The position numbers were made by a program, and so were the translations under genes. From NCBI RefSeq assembly GCF_000799465.1, contig NZ_JUGU01000001.1, positions 1,240,001-1,304,000 on the forward strand: a stretch of 64,000 nt of DNA, written 5' to 3'. This stretch comes from Psychroserpens sp. Hel_I_66. Its GTDB lineage: Bacteria; Bacteroidota; Bacteroidia; Flavobacteriales; Flavobacteriaceae. Shown here in pieces: positions 55,689 through 63,478 of this stretch (positions are counted from its first letter, which is position 1; every line of letters begins with the position of its first letter). A model generated the notes under the pieces. That model saw nothing but the letters and a program-made list of their open reading frames with translations. It was not told the DNA's origin and made no database searches.

Positions 55689-56144
55689 TTATTCTGTTAA
55701 TATTTGAGCTGTATGATCTTTGGTTTTTACTTTTGAAATAACATCTTCAATAATTCCATTCTCGTCAATGATAAACGTAGTTCTATGGATGCCATCATAT
55801 TCTTTTCCCATAAATTTCTTTGGTCCCCAAACTCCAAAAGCTTCAATTACAGACTTATCTTCATCTGCTAATAATGGATATTGGAATCCGTACTTGTTTT
55901 TAAAGTTTGACTGTCTCTTTGCGCTATCTGCACTCACTCCTAAAATCTCATACCCTTGAGCCTTAAAACGATCATAGTTATCATTTAAATTACAAGCTTC
56001 TGCTGTACAACCTGGTGTACTTGCTTTAGGGTAAAAAAATACTACAAGTTTTTTTCCTTTATAGTCTTTTAAGGAAATTGTACGTCCTAGTTCATCTTCT
56101 GCTGAAAAATTTGGAGCTTTATCTCCTGCTTTTAATTCTTTCAT
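55689..56144 (-). CDS. bcp: thioredoxin-dependent thiol peroxidase (BCP/PrxQ)
   Basis: A 151-residue peroxiredoxin that reduces hydroperoxides with thioredoxin. The peroxidatic Cys is in STPGCTAEACNLND, and the second Cys five residues later (AEAC) is the resolving Cys of the PrxQ type. The opening KAPNFSAEDELG and the ADEDKSVIEAFGVWGPKKFMGK segment are typical. It is divergent from nth; their start codons are only about 35 bp apart, so the promoters must overlap. Confidence 0.95.
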   Translation of the reverse strand: MKELKAGDKAPNFSAEDELGRTISLKDYKGKKLVVFFYPKASTPGCTAEACNLNDNYDRFKAQGYEILGVSADSAKRQSNFKNKYGFQYPLLADEDKSVIEAFGVWGPKKFMGKEYDGIHRTTFIIDENGIIEDVISKVKTKDHTAQILTE

Positions 56145-56150
56145 AATTAC

Positions 56151-56158
56151 TAACTTTG
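56151..56158 (+). promoter_or_regulatory. candidate -7 element of nth
   Basis: TAACTTTG matches TAnnTTTG exactly and ends 21 bp before the nth ATG at 56180. It lies just upstream of the divergent bcp start codon. No clear TTG -33 box was found. Confidence 0.5.
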
Positions 56159-56179
56159 GTTTTAGTAAAAATACAATAT

Positions 56180-56836
56180 ATGACTAAGCAAGAAAAGGTA
56201 GATTTTGTTATTAATACGTTAAAAGAACTGTATCCTACAATTCCTGTTCCTTTAGAACACAAAGATCCTTACACTTTATTAATTGCTGTATTGATGTCTG
56301 CTCAAAGTACAGATGTTAGAGTAAATCAAATTACACCACTCCTATTTGCTAAGGCAGATAATCCTTATGATATGATCAAATTATCTGTCGAGGAAATTCG
56401 TGAAATCATAAAACCAGTAGGTCTATCTCCTATGAAAAGTAAAGGTATTTACGGTTTATCCCATATTTTAATTGATAAGCATAACGGTGAAGTCCCTCAA
56501 ACTTATGAAGATCTGGAAGCATTACCTGCTGTTGGTCACAAAACCGCAGCGGTGGTATTGTCACAAGCTTTTGGGATTCCTGCGTTTCCCGTAGACACTC
56601 ATATAAATAGATTGATGTATCGATGGAATCTCACTAATGGAAAAAACGTTATACAGACAGAAAAAGATGCAAAACGCCTATTTCCGAAGGAGATATGGAA
56701 CGACTTACACTTACAGATTATTTGGTACGGAAGGGAATATTCTCCAGCCAGAGGTTGGGACTTAGATAAAGATGTGATTACAAAAACAATTGGAAGAGCT
56801 TCTGTTTTGAAAGATTATTATGCCAAGAAAAAATAA
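56180..56836 (+). CDS. nth: endonuclease III-type DNA glycosylase lacking the iron-sulphur loop
   Basis: A 218-residue HhH-GPD DNA glycosylase/AP lyase for oxidised pyrimidines. The catalytic Lys is K121 in LPAVGHKTA and the Asp D139 in FPVDTHINR, both intact. The C-terminus (WYGREYSPARGWDLDKDVITKTIG) has no cysteine, whereas most endonuclease III proteins end in a four-Cys [4Fe-4S] loop, so this is a cluster-less form. The frame is open from a TTG at 56156, but the ATG at 56180 follows a good -7 box and starts at the family position (MTKQEKVDFV). Confidence 0.92.
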   Translation: MTKQEKVDFVINTLKELYPTIPVPLEHKDPYTLLIAVLMSAQSTDVRVNQITPLLFAKADNPYDMIKLSVEEIREIIKPVGLSPMKSKGIYGLSHILIDKHNGEVPQTYEDLEALPAVGHKTAAVVLSQAFGIPAFPVDTHINRLMYRWNLTNGKNVIQTEKDAKRLFPKEIWNDLHLQIIWYGREYSPARGWDLDKDVITKTIGRASVLKDYYAKKK

Positions 56837-56860
56837 TTCAGAAGAAAAAAAGGAATAAAA

Positions 56861-56891
56861 AAAGTCCCGAAGACTAACGATTCGGGACTTT
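56861..56891. terminator. bidirectional terminator after nth
   Basis: An exact 11-bp stem AAAGTCCCGAA/TTCGGGACTTT with a 9-bp loop and A/T runs on both sides. It also fits the leftward 47-residue gene that ends at 56899. Confidence 0.88.
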
Positions 56892-56898
56892 CTTAAAT

Positions 56899-57042
56899 TT
56901 AGTTTTGAAGCGCTTCAAACTTCAAATTTTTATAATGTATAACACTTAAAGCCTTGCTGTAGTTCAAAAGAAAATCCACTGTCTCTTCTTTTGGATTTAA
57001 ACTGTTCTGTTTCGGAGTACATTCTGAGTAAAGTTTTGCCAT
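56899..57042 (-). CDS. 47-residue small protein
   Basis: A leftward ATG frame at 57042 encodes 47 residues beginning MAKLYSECTPKQNSLNPK and ending KNLKFEALQN, with a TAA at 56899. The middle is VDFLLNYSKALSVIHYKN. It ends 8 bp before a strong shared terminator and lies 57 bp downstream of the ECF sigma gene, so it is a plausible translated gene. I recall very similar short proteins (MAKLYSECTPK..., LLNYSKAL) in other Flavobacteriaceae, which would support coding, but I have not searched. It is soluble, one Cys, function unknown. Confidence 0.72.
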   Translation of the reverse strand: MAKLYSECTPKQNSLNPKEETVDFLLNYSKALSVIHYKNLKFEALQN

Positions 57043-57099
57043 TTTACGTTTTTTAGTTTGTTATAATCCTTAAAACGCAACAAAACTTACATTATTGTA

Positions 57100-57684
57100 T
57101 CAATTTGTTAAAATGATATTATTTTTGTCGATCACTTTACGCAAGTTAATAAGAGCATAACGCATTCTTCCTAATGCAGTATTGATGCTTACTCCAGTTT
57201 TGTCAGATATTTCCTTAAAGCTCATATCCTTATACATACGCATAATTAACACCTCTTTTTGGTCTTCAGGAAGTTCTTCAATGATGCGTCTTAGATCACT
57301 TTCAACTTGATCTTTAATTAGTTGCTTTTCAGCATTTAACGAAGAATCACCTAACACCGAAAAAATATTGAAGTCACCAGAATTGTCAAACTTTGGCATT
57401 CTATTATTTTTCCTGAAATGGTCTATTACCAAGTTATGTGATATTCTCATGACCCAAGGTAAAAACTTACCTTCTTCATTATATTTACCAAGTTTTAGGT
57501 TTTTGATAACCTTGATAAATGCATCCTGAAAAATATCTTCGGTGATATCTCTATCAAATACTTTAGAATAAATAAAACTGTAAATTCGTTGTTTGTGTCT
57601 GTGGATAAGAGTTGATAGAGCGCTTTCGTCTCCATCCATGTAGTTCCTAACTAAAACAGCGTCTGTGATAAGTTCGTGTCTCAT
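57100..57684 (-). CDS. ECF-type RNA polymerase sigma-70 factor
   Basis: A 194-residue sigma factor with region 2 (about residues 22-95: SALSTLIHRHKQRIYSFIYSKV, then DIFQDAFIKVIKNL) and region 4 (about 130-185: LPEDQKEVLIMRMYKDMSFKEISDKTGVSINTALGRMRYAL, named here to place the helix-turn-helix). No anti-sigma gene is adjacent, unlike many ECF factors of the phylum. The next gene on this strand is the 47-residue small protein. The regulon is unknown. Confidence 0.9.
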   Translation of the reverse strand: MRHELITDAVLVRNYMDGDESALSTLIHRHKQRIYSFIYSKVFDRDITEDIFQDAFIKVIKNLKLGKYNEEGKFLPWVMRISHNLVIDHFRKNNRMPKFDNSGDFNIFSVLGDSSLNAEKQLIKDQVESDLRRIIEELPEDQKEVLIMRMYKDMSFKEISDKTGVSINTALGRMRYALINLRKVIDKNNIILTN

Positions 57685-57892
57685 AATTATTACTTTAATG
57701 GCAAAGAATTTAATCTTAGCTTGGGGGTTAAATTTTAAAGTAATCTTATGTTATAGGCAACTCGGTTTTAACTGTTTATGTTTCCAAATATAACAATAAT
57801 CATTCCGAAATTCCAAAAAAACCCATCAAACTTTAACATTTAAATCATTATTAATGCATTTTCTATGCTCTAATAAAAGACTTATCTTTGCA

Positions 57893-57900
57893 CATTCTTA
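57893..57900 (+). promoter_or_regulatory. candidate -7 element of uvrA
   Basis: TATCTTTG matches TAnnTTTG exactly, 15 bp before the uvrA ATG at 57916. The -33 TTG is not evident. The 231-bp divergent region must also serve the ECF sigma gene. Confidence 0.5.
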
Positions 57901-57915
57901 TTCGCAAAAACACCC

Positions 57916-60699
57916 ATGAGCACTAATATTCTAGACTTAAACCCAAAAGAAAACATCATAATCAAAGGTGCAAAATTGCACAACTTGAAAAATATTGATG
58001 TGGTCATACCAAGAAATAAACTGGTAGTCATTACTGGTTTATCAGGTTCTGGAAAGTCAAGTTTAGCTTTTGATACGTTGTACGCTGAGGGACAAAGACG
58101 GTACGTAGAAAGTTTATCAAGTTATGCACGTCAATTTCTTGGTAGATTAAACAAACCTAAGGTGGATGTAATTAAAGGTATTGCTCCAGCAATAGCCATT
58201 GAGCAAAAAGTAAATAGTACAAACCCACGTTCTACCGTTGGTACTACAACAGAAATTTACGATTATCTCAAGCTTTTATTTGCAAGAATAGGTAAAACAT
58301 ACTCGCCAATTTCGGGAGATTTAGTAAAAAAACATCGTACAAAAGATGTTTTGGATTTAGTGAAATCTTTTGATGAAAGAGAAAAATTACTGCTTCTCTC
58401 ACCTATTATTTTGGAAGAAGGCAGAACGATGGAAGACAAACTAAACGTTTTAAAACAACAAGGTTATGCCAGAGTTCAATATAAAAATGAGGTACTTAGA
58501 ATTGATGATGCGGTAGAAAAAAACATTAAAAAAGATGTTTATTTAGTTGTTGACAGAATCATAGTTAAAAACGAAGAGGATTTTTACAACCGATTGGCAG
58601 ATGCAATTGAAACTGCATTTTTTGAAGGAAAAGGAACAGCAATTATAGAATCGCTTTCTAACAATAAAAAAACCGAATTCAATAATAAGTTTGAGCTGGA
58701 TGGGATGACTTTTTTAGAGCCTAATCCACATTTATTCAGTTTTAATAATCCATATGGAGCATGCCCTAAATGTGAAGGTTATGGCGATGTGATTGGTATT
58801 GATAATGATTTGGTAATCCCAAATACAGCATTATCTATTTATGAAAATGCGATTTTCCCTTGGCGTGGAGAAAGTATGAGCTGGTATCGTGACCAATTGG
58901 TCAATAACTCACATAAGTTTGATTTTCCAATACACAAGCCATTTTTCGAATTAACTTCGGAACAGCAACAACTCATTTGGGACGGTAATAAATATTTTGA
59001 AGGACTAAATTCTTTTTTTGAAGAATTAGAATCTAAAGCTTATAAAATCCAGAATCGAGTGATGTTGTCTCGCTATCGCGGAAAAACAAAATGTACGGTC
59101 TGTAAAGGAAAACGACTTAGAAAAGAAGCCAATTATGTAAAGGTTGCCAATGTAACGATTACAGATTTGGTAGAAATGCCTTTAGATCAACTCGCAAATT
59201 TCTTTAAGCAGTTAGAACTTGATGATTACGACACAACAATTGCCAAACGCCTTTTAAAGGAAATCAATAACCGACTAGCCTTTTTAAGCAACGTAGGCTT
59301 AGATTATTTGACTTTAAACCGAAAATCAAACACGCTTTCTGGTGGTGAAAGTCAGCGAATTAATTTGGCTACATCTCTCGGTAGCAGCTTGGTAGGCTCT
59401 ATGTATATTCTTGATGAACCAAGTATTGGTTTGCACCCTAAAGATACCGAAAAGCTTATAAAAGTTTTAATCGCACTTAGAGATTTAGGAAATACGGTTA
59501 TCGTTGTAGAACATGATGAAGACATCATGAAAGCTGCCGACGAAATCATAGACATTGGTCCAGAAGCTGGAACATTTGGTGGTGAAGTTGTGGCTACAGG
59601 AACATTTAAGGATATTCTGAAATCGAACTCATTAACCGCTCAATATCTTAATGGTAAGCTGGAAATTGAACTTCCGAAGAAAAGAAGAGAAAGCAAATAC
59701 CAAATAGAAATCATTGGCGCAAGAGCTAATAACCTGCAAAATATTGATGTGACGTTTCCGCTAGAGATGTTAACCGTTATCACTGGTGTTTCCGGAAGTG
59801 GAAAAAGCACATTGGTCAAAAAAATAGTCTATCCTGCCATACAGAAAAAATTAACCGGATTTGGAGATAAACCTGGGCAATTTTCAAAATTGAAAGGTAA
59901 TTTTAAAAATATCAAGCATATTGAGTTTGTGGACCAGAACCCGATTGGTCGCTCTTCACGCTCAAATCCAGTAACTTACATTAAAGCATATGATGATATT
60001 AGGGCTTTGTATGCCAATCAAAAACTAAGTAAAATAAGAAATTATCAAGCCAAGCATTTTAGTTTTAATGTAGATGGTGGTCGTTGTGAGACCTGCAAAG
60101 GAGATGGCGAAGTGACTATTGAAATGCAGTTTATGGCAGATGTGCATTTAATCTGTGAAACTTGTAACGGTAAACGCTTTAAAAAAGATGTTCTTGAAGT
60201 GACTTTTGAGGGCAAAAACATTGATGATGTTTTAACGATGACGATTGACGATGCAATTTCGTTTTTTGAAAAGCACAACGTCACCAAAATAAAAACCAAA
60301 TTACAACCATTGCAGGATGTAGGTTTAGGCTATGTGGCTTTAGGGCAGAGTTCGTCTACGTTATCTGGTGGTGAAGCGCAACGTATTAAATTGGCTTCTT
60401 TCCTCGGAAAAGGGAGCAAAAGTGATAACGCGCTGTTTATTTTTGATGAGCCAACAACGGGTTTACACTTTCATGATATTAAAAAATTACTGAAATCCTT
60501 TCAGGCTCTAATCAAAAAAGGGCATTCGATTATTGTGATTGAACACAATTTAGATTTAATAAAATGTGCCGATTACATTATTGATTTAGGTCCTGGAGGT
60601 GGCATAAAGGGCGGTCAATTAATAGCTGCTGGAACTCCAGAGGAAATTGTTAAAAATAAAAAATCGATTACTGGTCAATACTTAAAAGACAAAATTTAA
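57916..60699 (+). CDS. uvrA: excinuclease ABC subunit A
   Basis: A 927-residue dual ABC ATPase that recognises DNA damage for nucleotide excision repair. Walker A motifs are GLSGSGKSS (about residues 42-50) and GVSGSGKST (about 628-636). The ABC signatures are NTLSGGESQRINLA and STLSGGEAQRIKLA. Two zinc modules show as CPKCEGYGDV/CTVCKGKRL and CETCKGDGEV/CETCNGKRF. The length is near normal. Assignment is secure. It is convergent with the next lipoprotein gene with only 3 bp between. Confidence 0.97.
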   Translation: MSTNILDLNPKENIIIKGAKLHNLKNIDVVIPRNKLVVITGLSGSGKSSLAFDTLYAEGQRRYVESLSSYARQFLGRLNKPKVDVIKGIAPAIAIEQKVNSTNPRSTVGTTTEIYDYLKLLFARIGKTYSPISGDLVKKHRTKDVLDLVKSFDEREKLLLLSPIILEEGRTMEDKLNVLKQQGYARVQYKNEVLRIDDAVEKNIKKDVYLVVDRIIVKNEEDFYNRLADAIETAFFEGKGTAIIESLSNNKKTEFNNKFELDGMTFLEPNPHLFSFNNPYGACPKCEGYGDVIGIDNDLVIPNTALSIYENAIFPWRGESMSWYRDQLVNNSHKFDFPIHKPFFELTSEQQQLIWDGNKYFEGLNSFFEELESKAYKIQNRVMLSRYRGKTKCTVCKGKRLRKEANYVKVANVTITDLVEMPLDQLANFFKQLELDDYDTTIAKRLLKEINNRLAFLSNVGLDYLTLNRKSNTLSGGESQRINLATSLGSSLVGSMYILDEPSIGLHPKDTEKLIKVLIALRDLGNTVIVVEHDEDIMKAADEIIDIGPEAGTFGGEVVATGTFKDILKSNSLTAQYLNGKLEIELPKKRRESKYQIEIIGARANNLQNIDVTFPLEMLTVITGVSGSGKSTLVKKIVYPAIQKKLTGFGDKPGQFSKLKGNFKNIKHIEFVDQNPIGRSSRSNPVTYIKAYDDIRALYANQKLSKIRNYQAKHFSFNVDGGRCETCKGDGEVTIEMQFMADVHLICETCNGKRFKKDVLEVTFEGKNIDDVLTMTIDDAISFFEKHNVTKIKTKLQPLQDVGLGYVALGQSSSTLSGGEAQRIKLASFLGKGSKSDNALFIFDEPTTGLHFHDIKKLLKSFQALIKKGHSIIVIEHNLDLIKCADYIIDLGPGGGIKGGQLIAAGTPEEIVKNKKSITGQYLKDKI

Positions 60700-60702
60700 A
60701 AT

Positions 60703-61227
60703 TTATAAAGAGTCTTTAATTTTAAGAAGGTTGGTTTCAATCATCTTCCCTTTTTTTATTTCCACATACGTGTCTTTGGTTAATTCATACCTACCGTTTG
60801 TATAAGAATATCGAGATGTGATGAAACTAGAACCATCAATGGCTATTCCTGTATTTATAAAATCGTATCCATCCTCTACCTCAATTAAATCTCTAAAAGC
60901 GCCTTTTAAGTTTCCAATATTTTTATAATTATCATTGATTACATCATATTGGAGAATGTAATAGCCACATTTAGATTCTGTTTTACAAGCTTCAACTTCA
61001 TAAACCATTAATTCTTTTAATTGGTCATGGTTAAAATCAAATAAATAATATCCTAGCTTAGGTTCTATTGTATCCAGAGAATCTATTATTCTTTTTAAAT
61101 GTAGATTTTGAATCTTTTTAGAAGCTATAAGTTCTGTTTTAACTATGACCTTATCTTGTTTTTCAGAACTATCCTTACATGAAAATAATGAGAGTACTAT
61201 AATTAAAAAGCTTGTATATCTCTTCAT
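60703..61227 (-). CDS. lipoprotein of unknown function
   Basis: A 174-residue lipoprotein: signal ending VLSLFSC with lipidation Cys17. The remainder is beta-rich and contains DFNHDQLKELMVYEVEACKTESKCGYYILQY, which recalls FG-GAP/VCBS-type calcium-binding repeats or the DUF4329-like beta-propeller blades in small lipoproteins. I do not recognise a family. It follows the DUF3667-type gene by one base, so both probably come from one leftward transcript. Confidence 0.72.
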   Translation of the reverse strand: MKRYTSFLIIVLSLFSCKDSSEKQDKVIVKTELIASKKIQNLHLKRIIDSLDTIEPKLGYYLFDFNHDQLKELMVYEVEACKTESKCGYYILQYDVINDNYKNIGNLKGAFRDLIEVEDGYDFINTGIAIDGSSFITSRYSYTNGRYELTKDTYVEIKKGKMIETNLLKIKDSL

Positions 61228-61228
61228 A

Positions 61229-62326
61229 TTAATAAATCATAAATGACAGTAATCCTATTATTATGGCAGCTGTTGGAACCACCATTATCATAAATGTAAA
61301 CGTTGCGACACTACATTTAAAATAACTTAAAAACCAGCCTTGTCCATAAAAACGCTTGAGTGCAATTAGAAGATAAAAAAATGTGGATAACGCTATTAAC
61401 CAATCTATCCAATCTGGAATATCCCAAAAAAGATTGACTCCAAAAATAATGCTAAAAACTGTAAACAAAAACGAAAAATAATAAAAGGAAAACACCAAAT
61501 GATGTGCATATCTTCCTTTATTGAAATAAAGTACTTTTATAATGAATGCAAAAATTGGAAGCAAAAAGAAAAGTGCTATCGGTATCGTATCGTAGAAAGC
61601 CTTTAAAATATTACCACCATCTCTAGTTTTGTGAAATTTTAGAAGTTGACCGTACAGTTTTTTCTTAAACCAACTATCCCCTTCTCTCATTCCCATTGCA
61701 TAATAAAGCTCTTCATCTGAGGCATTAGTCTCAATTAAAGAATCGATTTCCCGTTCGCCATAATCAAAACTCAAAATACCATTTTTTCCATTATCTTTTT
61801 GAGCTACAATAGAATCTAATTTTTCTTCATCTAATCCTGTGATCCACTTATTATTCTTAAGTGCTTTCTTCACTTCTAACATTGCAATTGAATCTTTTTC
61901 CCTTTTTTCAATTGCGCTAATAGAATCTTTCTTTTTCTGCTTTACAGAGTCTTTTATCACAGTAAACTCTTTTGGCCCTAAGGATTTTCTTATTTCCTTG
62001 TTTATTGCTTCTGCTTGCGTTCGTGCTGTGAATGAAAATATAAAAAAGAATACTACGGTAATGAACAGATACATTTGCGCTGGATGCAAGTATAGCAGAC
62101 GCTTACCTTCCAGAAATTTTTTGGCCAAATAACCTGGCTTAATCATCAATGGAACGAAACTCTTGAAAAACCGAGCATCAAACGAAAAGTAATTGCTAAT
62201 AGTGTTGTAAAACAAAACTCCAATGGTAAGCTCTTCATTTACTTTTTGTCCGCAGTTTGGACAAAATTGAAACGCTTCATTTAATTCAGATTCACAATTT
62301 TTACATTGTTTAGATTGATTCTCCAT
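61229..62326 (-). CDS. zinc-ribbon membrane protein, DUF3667-like
   Basis: A 365-residue protein. The N-terminus is a zinc ribbon with two CxxC pairs (CKNCESEL and FCPNCGQKV). Then comes FDARFFKSFVPLMIKPGYLAKKFLEGKR, followed by a membrane segment at about residues 90-108, as in DUF3667 proteins. A long charged coiled region (about 115-215) and three or four further membrane helices complete it. The function of the family is unknown. The gene starts the leftward pair that ends near uvrA, with 278 bp upstream. Confidence 0.82.
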   Translation of the reverse strand: MENQSKQCKNCESELNEAFQFCPNCGQKVNEELTIGVLFYNTISNYFSFDARFFKSFVPLMIKPGYLAKKFLEGKRLLYLHPAQMYLFITVVFFFIFSFTARTQAEAINKEIRKSLGPKEFTVIKDSVKQKKKDSISAIEKREKDSIAMLEVKKALKNNKWITGLDEEKLDSIVAQKDNGKNGILSFDYGEREIDSLIETNASDEELYYAMGMREGDSWFKKKLYGQLLKFHKTRDGGNILKAFYDTIPIALFFLLPIFAFIIKVLYFNKGRYAHHLVFSFYYFSFLFTVFSIIFGVNLFWDIPDWIDWLIALSTFFYLLIALKRFYGQGWFLSYFKCSVATFTFMIMVVPTAAIIIGLLSFMIY

Positions 62327-62511
62327 TTAGACAAGTTGGTTGGTACAATAAAAGTAGTAAAAAAATTGATTTTTTGGCGTTTTTACATTTCCGAAGAAAA
62401 CTAAGAAATCAATCAATACTATTAATGAAAAAACCTAATATAAATGTCTTCGGAAATAAAGATCTTACATATTTAGATTCAAGTATTTAAAAGTCAAACA
62501 CTTATGATTTT

Positions 62512-62526
62512 TGGCACGCAAATTGG
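62512..62526 (+). promoter_or_regulatory. sigma-54-like -24/-12 promoter before the 62605 gene
   Basis: TGGCACG-CAAA-TTGG matches the sigma-54 consensus TGGCACG-N4-TTGC except for the final C. The -24 GG and -12 GG are 10 bp apart, as required. It lies 79 bp before the ATG at 62605. A closely matching block precedes the paralogue at 63479. Confidence 0.55.
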
Positions 62527-62604
62527 TTTAGTACAATCAAATAGCTAAAGTCGAAAAATTTCTAAATGAGTTAGAAATGAAGACACATCTAAAAACCTAT
62601 AATT

Positions 62605-63291
62605 ATGAAAAAGCAAGTACTTTTTTTAGCAGCTGTGTTAATTGGATTGACATCTGCAACAGTAAATGCAACAGGAGATGTTGTACAAAATGGGGAAGAT
62701 TTTAATAATGCACGCTATCGTTTTGCAGAACCAATTGTGTTTTTTGAGCGAGGTGTAGAATTTTTGATTTTTCCTGATGGAAGTTTTGATTTCAATACAG
62801 AAATTCAAAACAATGTTACCAACACTTATTATAGAACACCTCGAACACGACGAGGTTCTGTAAATACTACTTATGGTGTTCCAGGAGCTTCAAGAGATAT
62901 TCATTTTGGGTCTAGATCAAGTGGTGTTATTATAACACATGATTTTGAAGGTAAGGTGAGAAGAATTGGTAATGTATTTATCAATTATGATAGAGAAGGT
63001 CGTATTAAAAGAGCTGGATCTGTTTATATGAATTACCAACGTGGTAATGGTTTACTTCGTCAAGTTGGCGGTTTGAGAATTAACTATAATCACTGGGGAG
63101 AAGTTGTGAACTATAGCGGTTTTGTTAACCAAAGTAATGCAACACTCAATTATGGATTAGGATCTGCTTTTAATCAAAATCATTACGATAACCATAACGG
63201 TTTTGACGGGAATTTTGATGAAGATTATTACTACTATAGAAAAGATGGTAAAGTAAAAAAAAAAAAGAGCAAAAAAGATAAGATAAATTAA
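62605..63291 (+). CDS. secreted protein of unknown function (paralogue 1)
   Basis: A 228-residue protein with a signal peptide (residues 1-22, ending TVNA). The body has short repeats of the pattern YDREGRIKRAGSVYMNY, RQVGGLRINYNHWGEVVNYSG, which resemble beta-hairpin repeats with an asparagine-tyrosine end. The C-terminus is extremely basic (KDGKVKKKKSKKDK), read through a 9-A run at about 63255-63265. The downstream paralogue shares the layout and promoter. No family is recognised. Confidence 0.8.
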   Translation: MKKQVLFLAAVLIGLTSATVNATGDVVQNGEDFNNARYRFAEPIVFFERGVEFLIFPDGSFDFNTEIQNNVTNTYYRTPRTRRGSVNTTYGVPGASRDIHFGSRSSGVIITHDFEGKVRRIGNVFINYDREGRIKRAGSVYMNYQRGNGLLRQVGGLRINYNHWGEVVNYSGFVNQSNATLNYGLGSAFNQNHYDNHNGFDGNFDEDYYYYRKDGKVKKKKSKKDKIN

Positions 63292-63334
63292 TGTATTGAT
63301 TTTTGTTAAGTGTTCACTTTAAAGTGGCATATAT

Positions 63335-63370
63335 AAAATCCCGAAGGTTTCCCCAAGCCTTTGGGATTTT
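63335..63370 (+). terminator. intrinsic terminator between the two paralogues
   Basis: The stem AAAATCCCGAAGG (63335-63347) and CCTTTGGGATTTT (63358-63370) pairs along its length with one G-T pair, with a 10-bp loop and a following T run. Confidence 0.82.
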
Positions 63371-63429
63371 TAATTAATTTAAAACCCAATTCACTTACAA
63401 ACAGCGTATTACATATGTTTTATGATTTT

Positions 63430-63444
63430 TGGCACGCTAATTGT
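63430..63444 (+). promoter_or_regulatory. sigma-54-like -24/-12 promoter before the 63479 gene
   Basis: TGGCACG-CTAA-TTGT lies 35 bp before the start codon. The sequence around it (ATGATTTTTGGCACGC) is identical to that before paralogue 1, and the leader just before the ATG (AACCTATAATT) is identical as well. The last base of the -12 element again departs from TTGC. Confidence 0.52.
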
Positions 63445-63478
63445 TTTATATAAACTGTAATCAAAAAAACCTATAATT

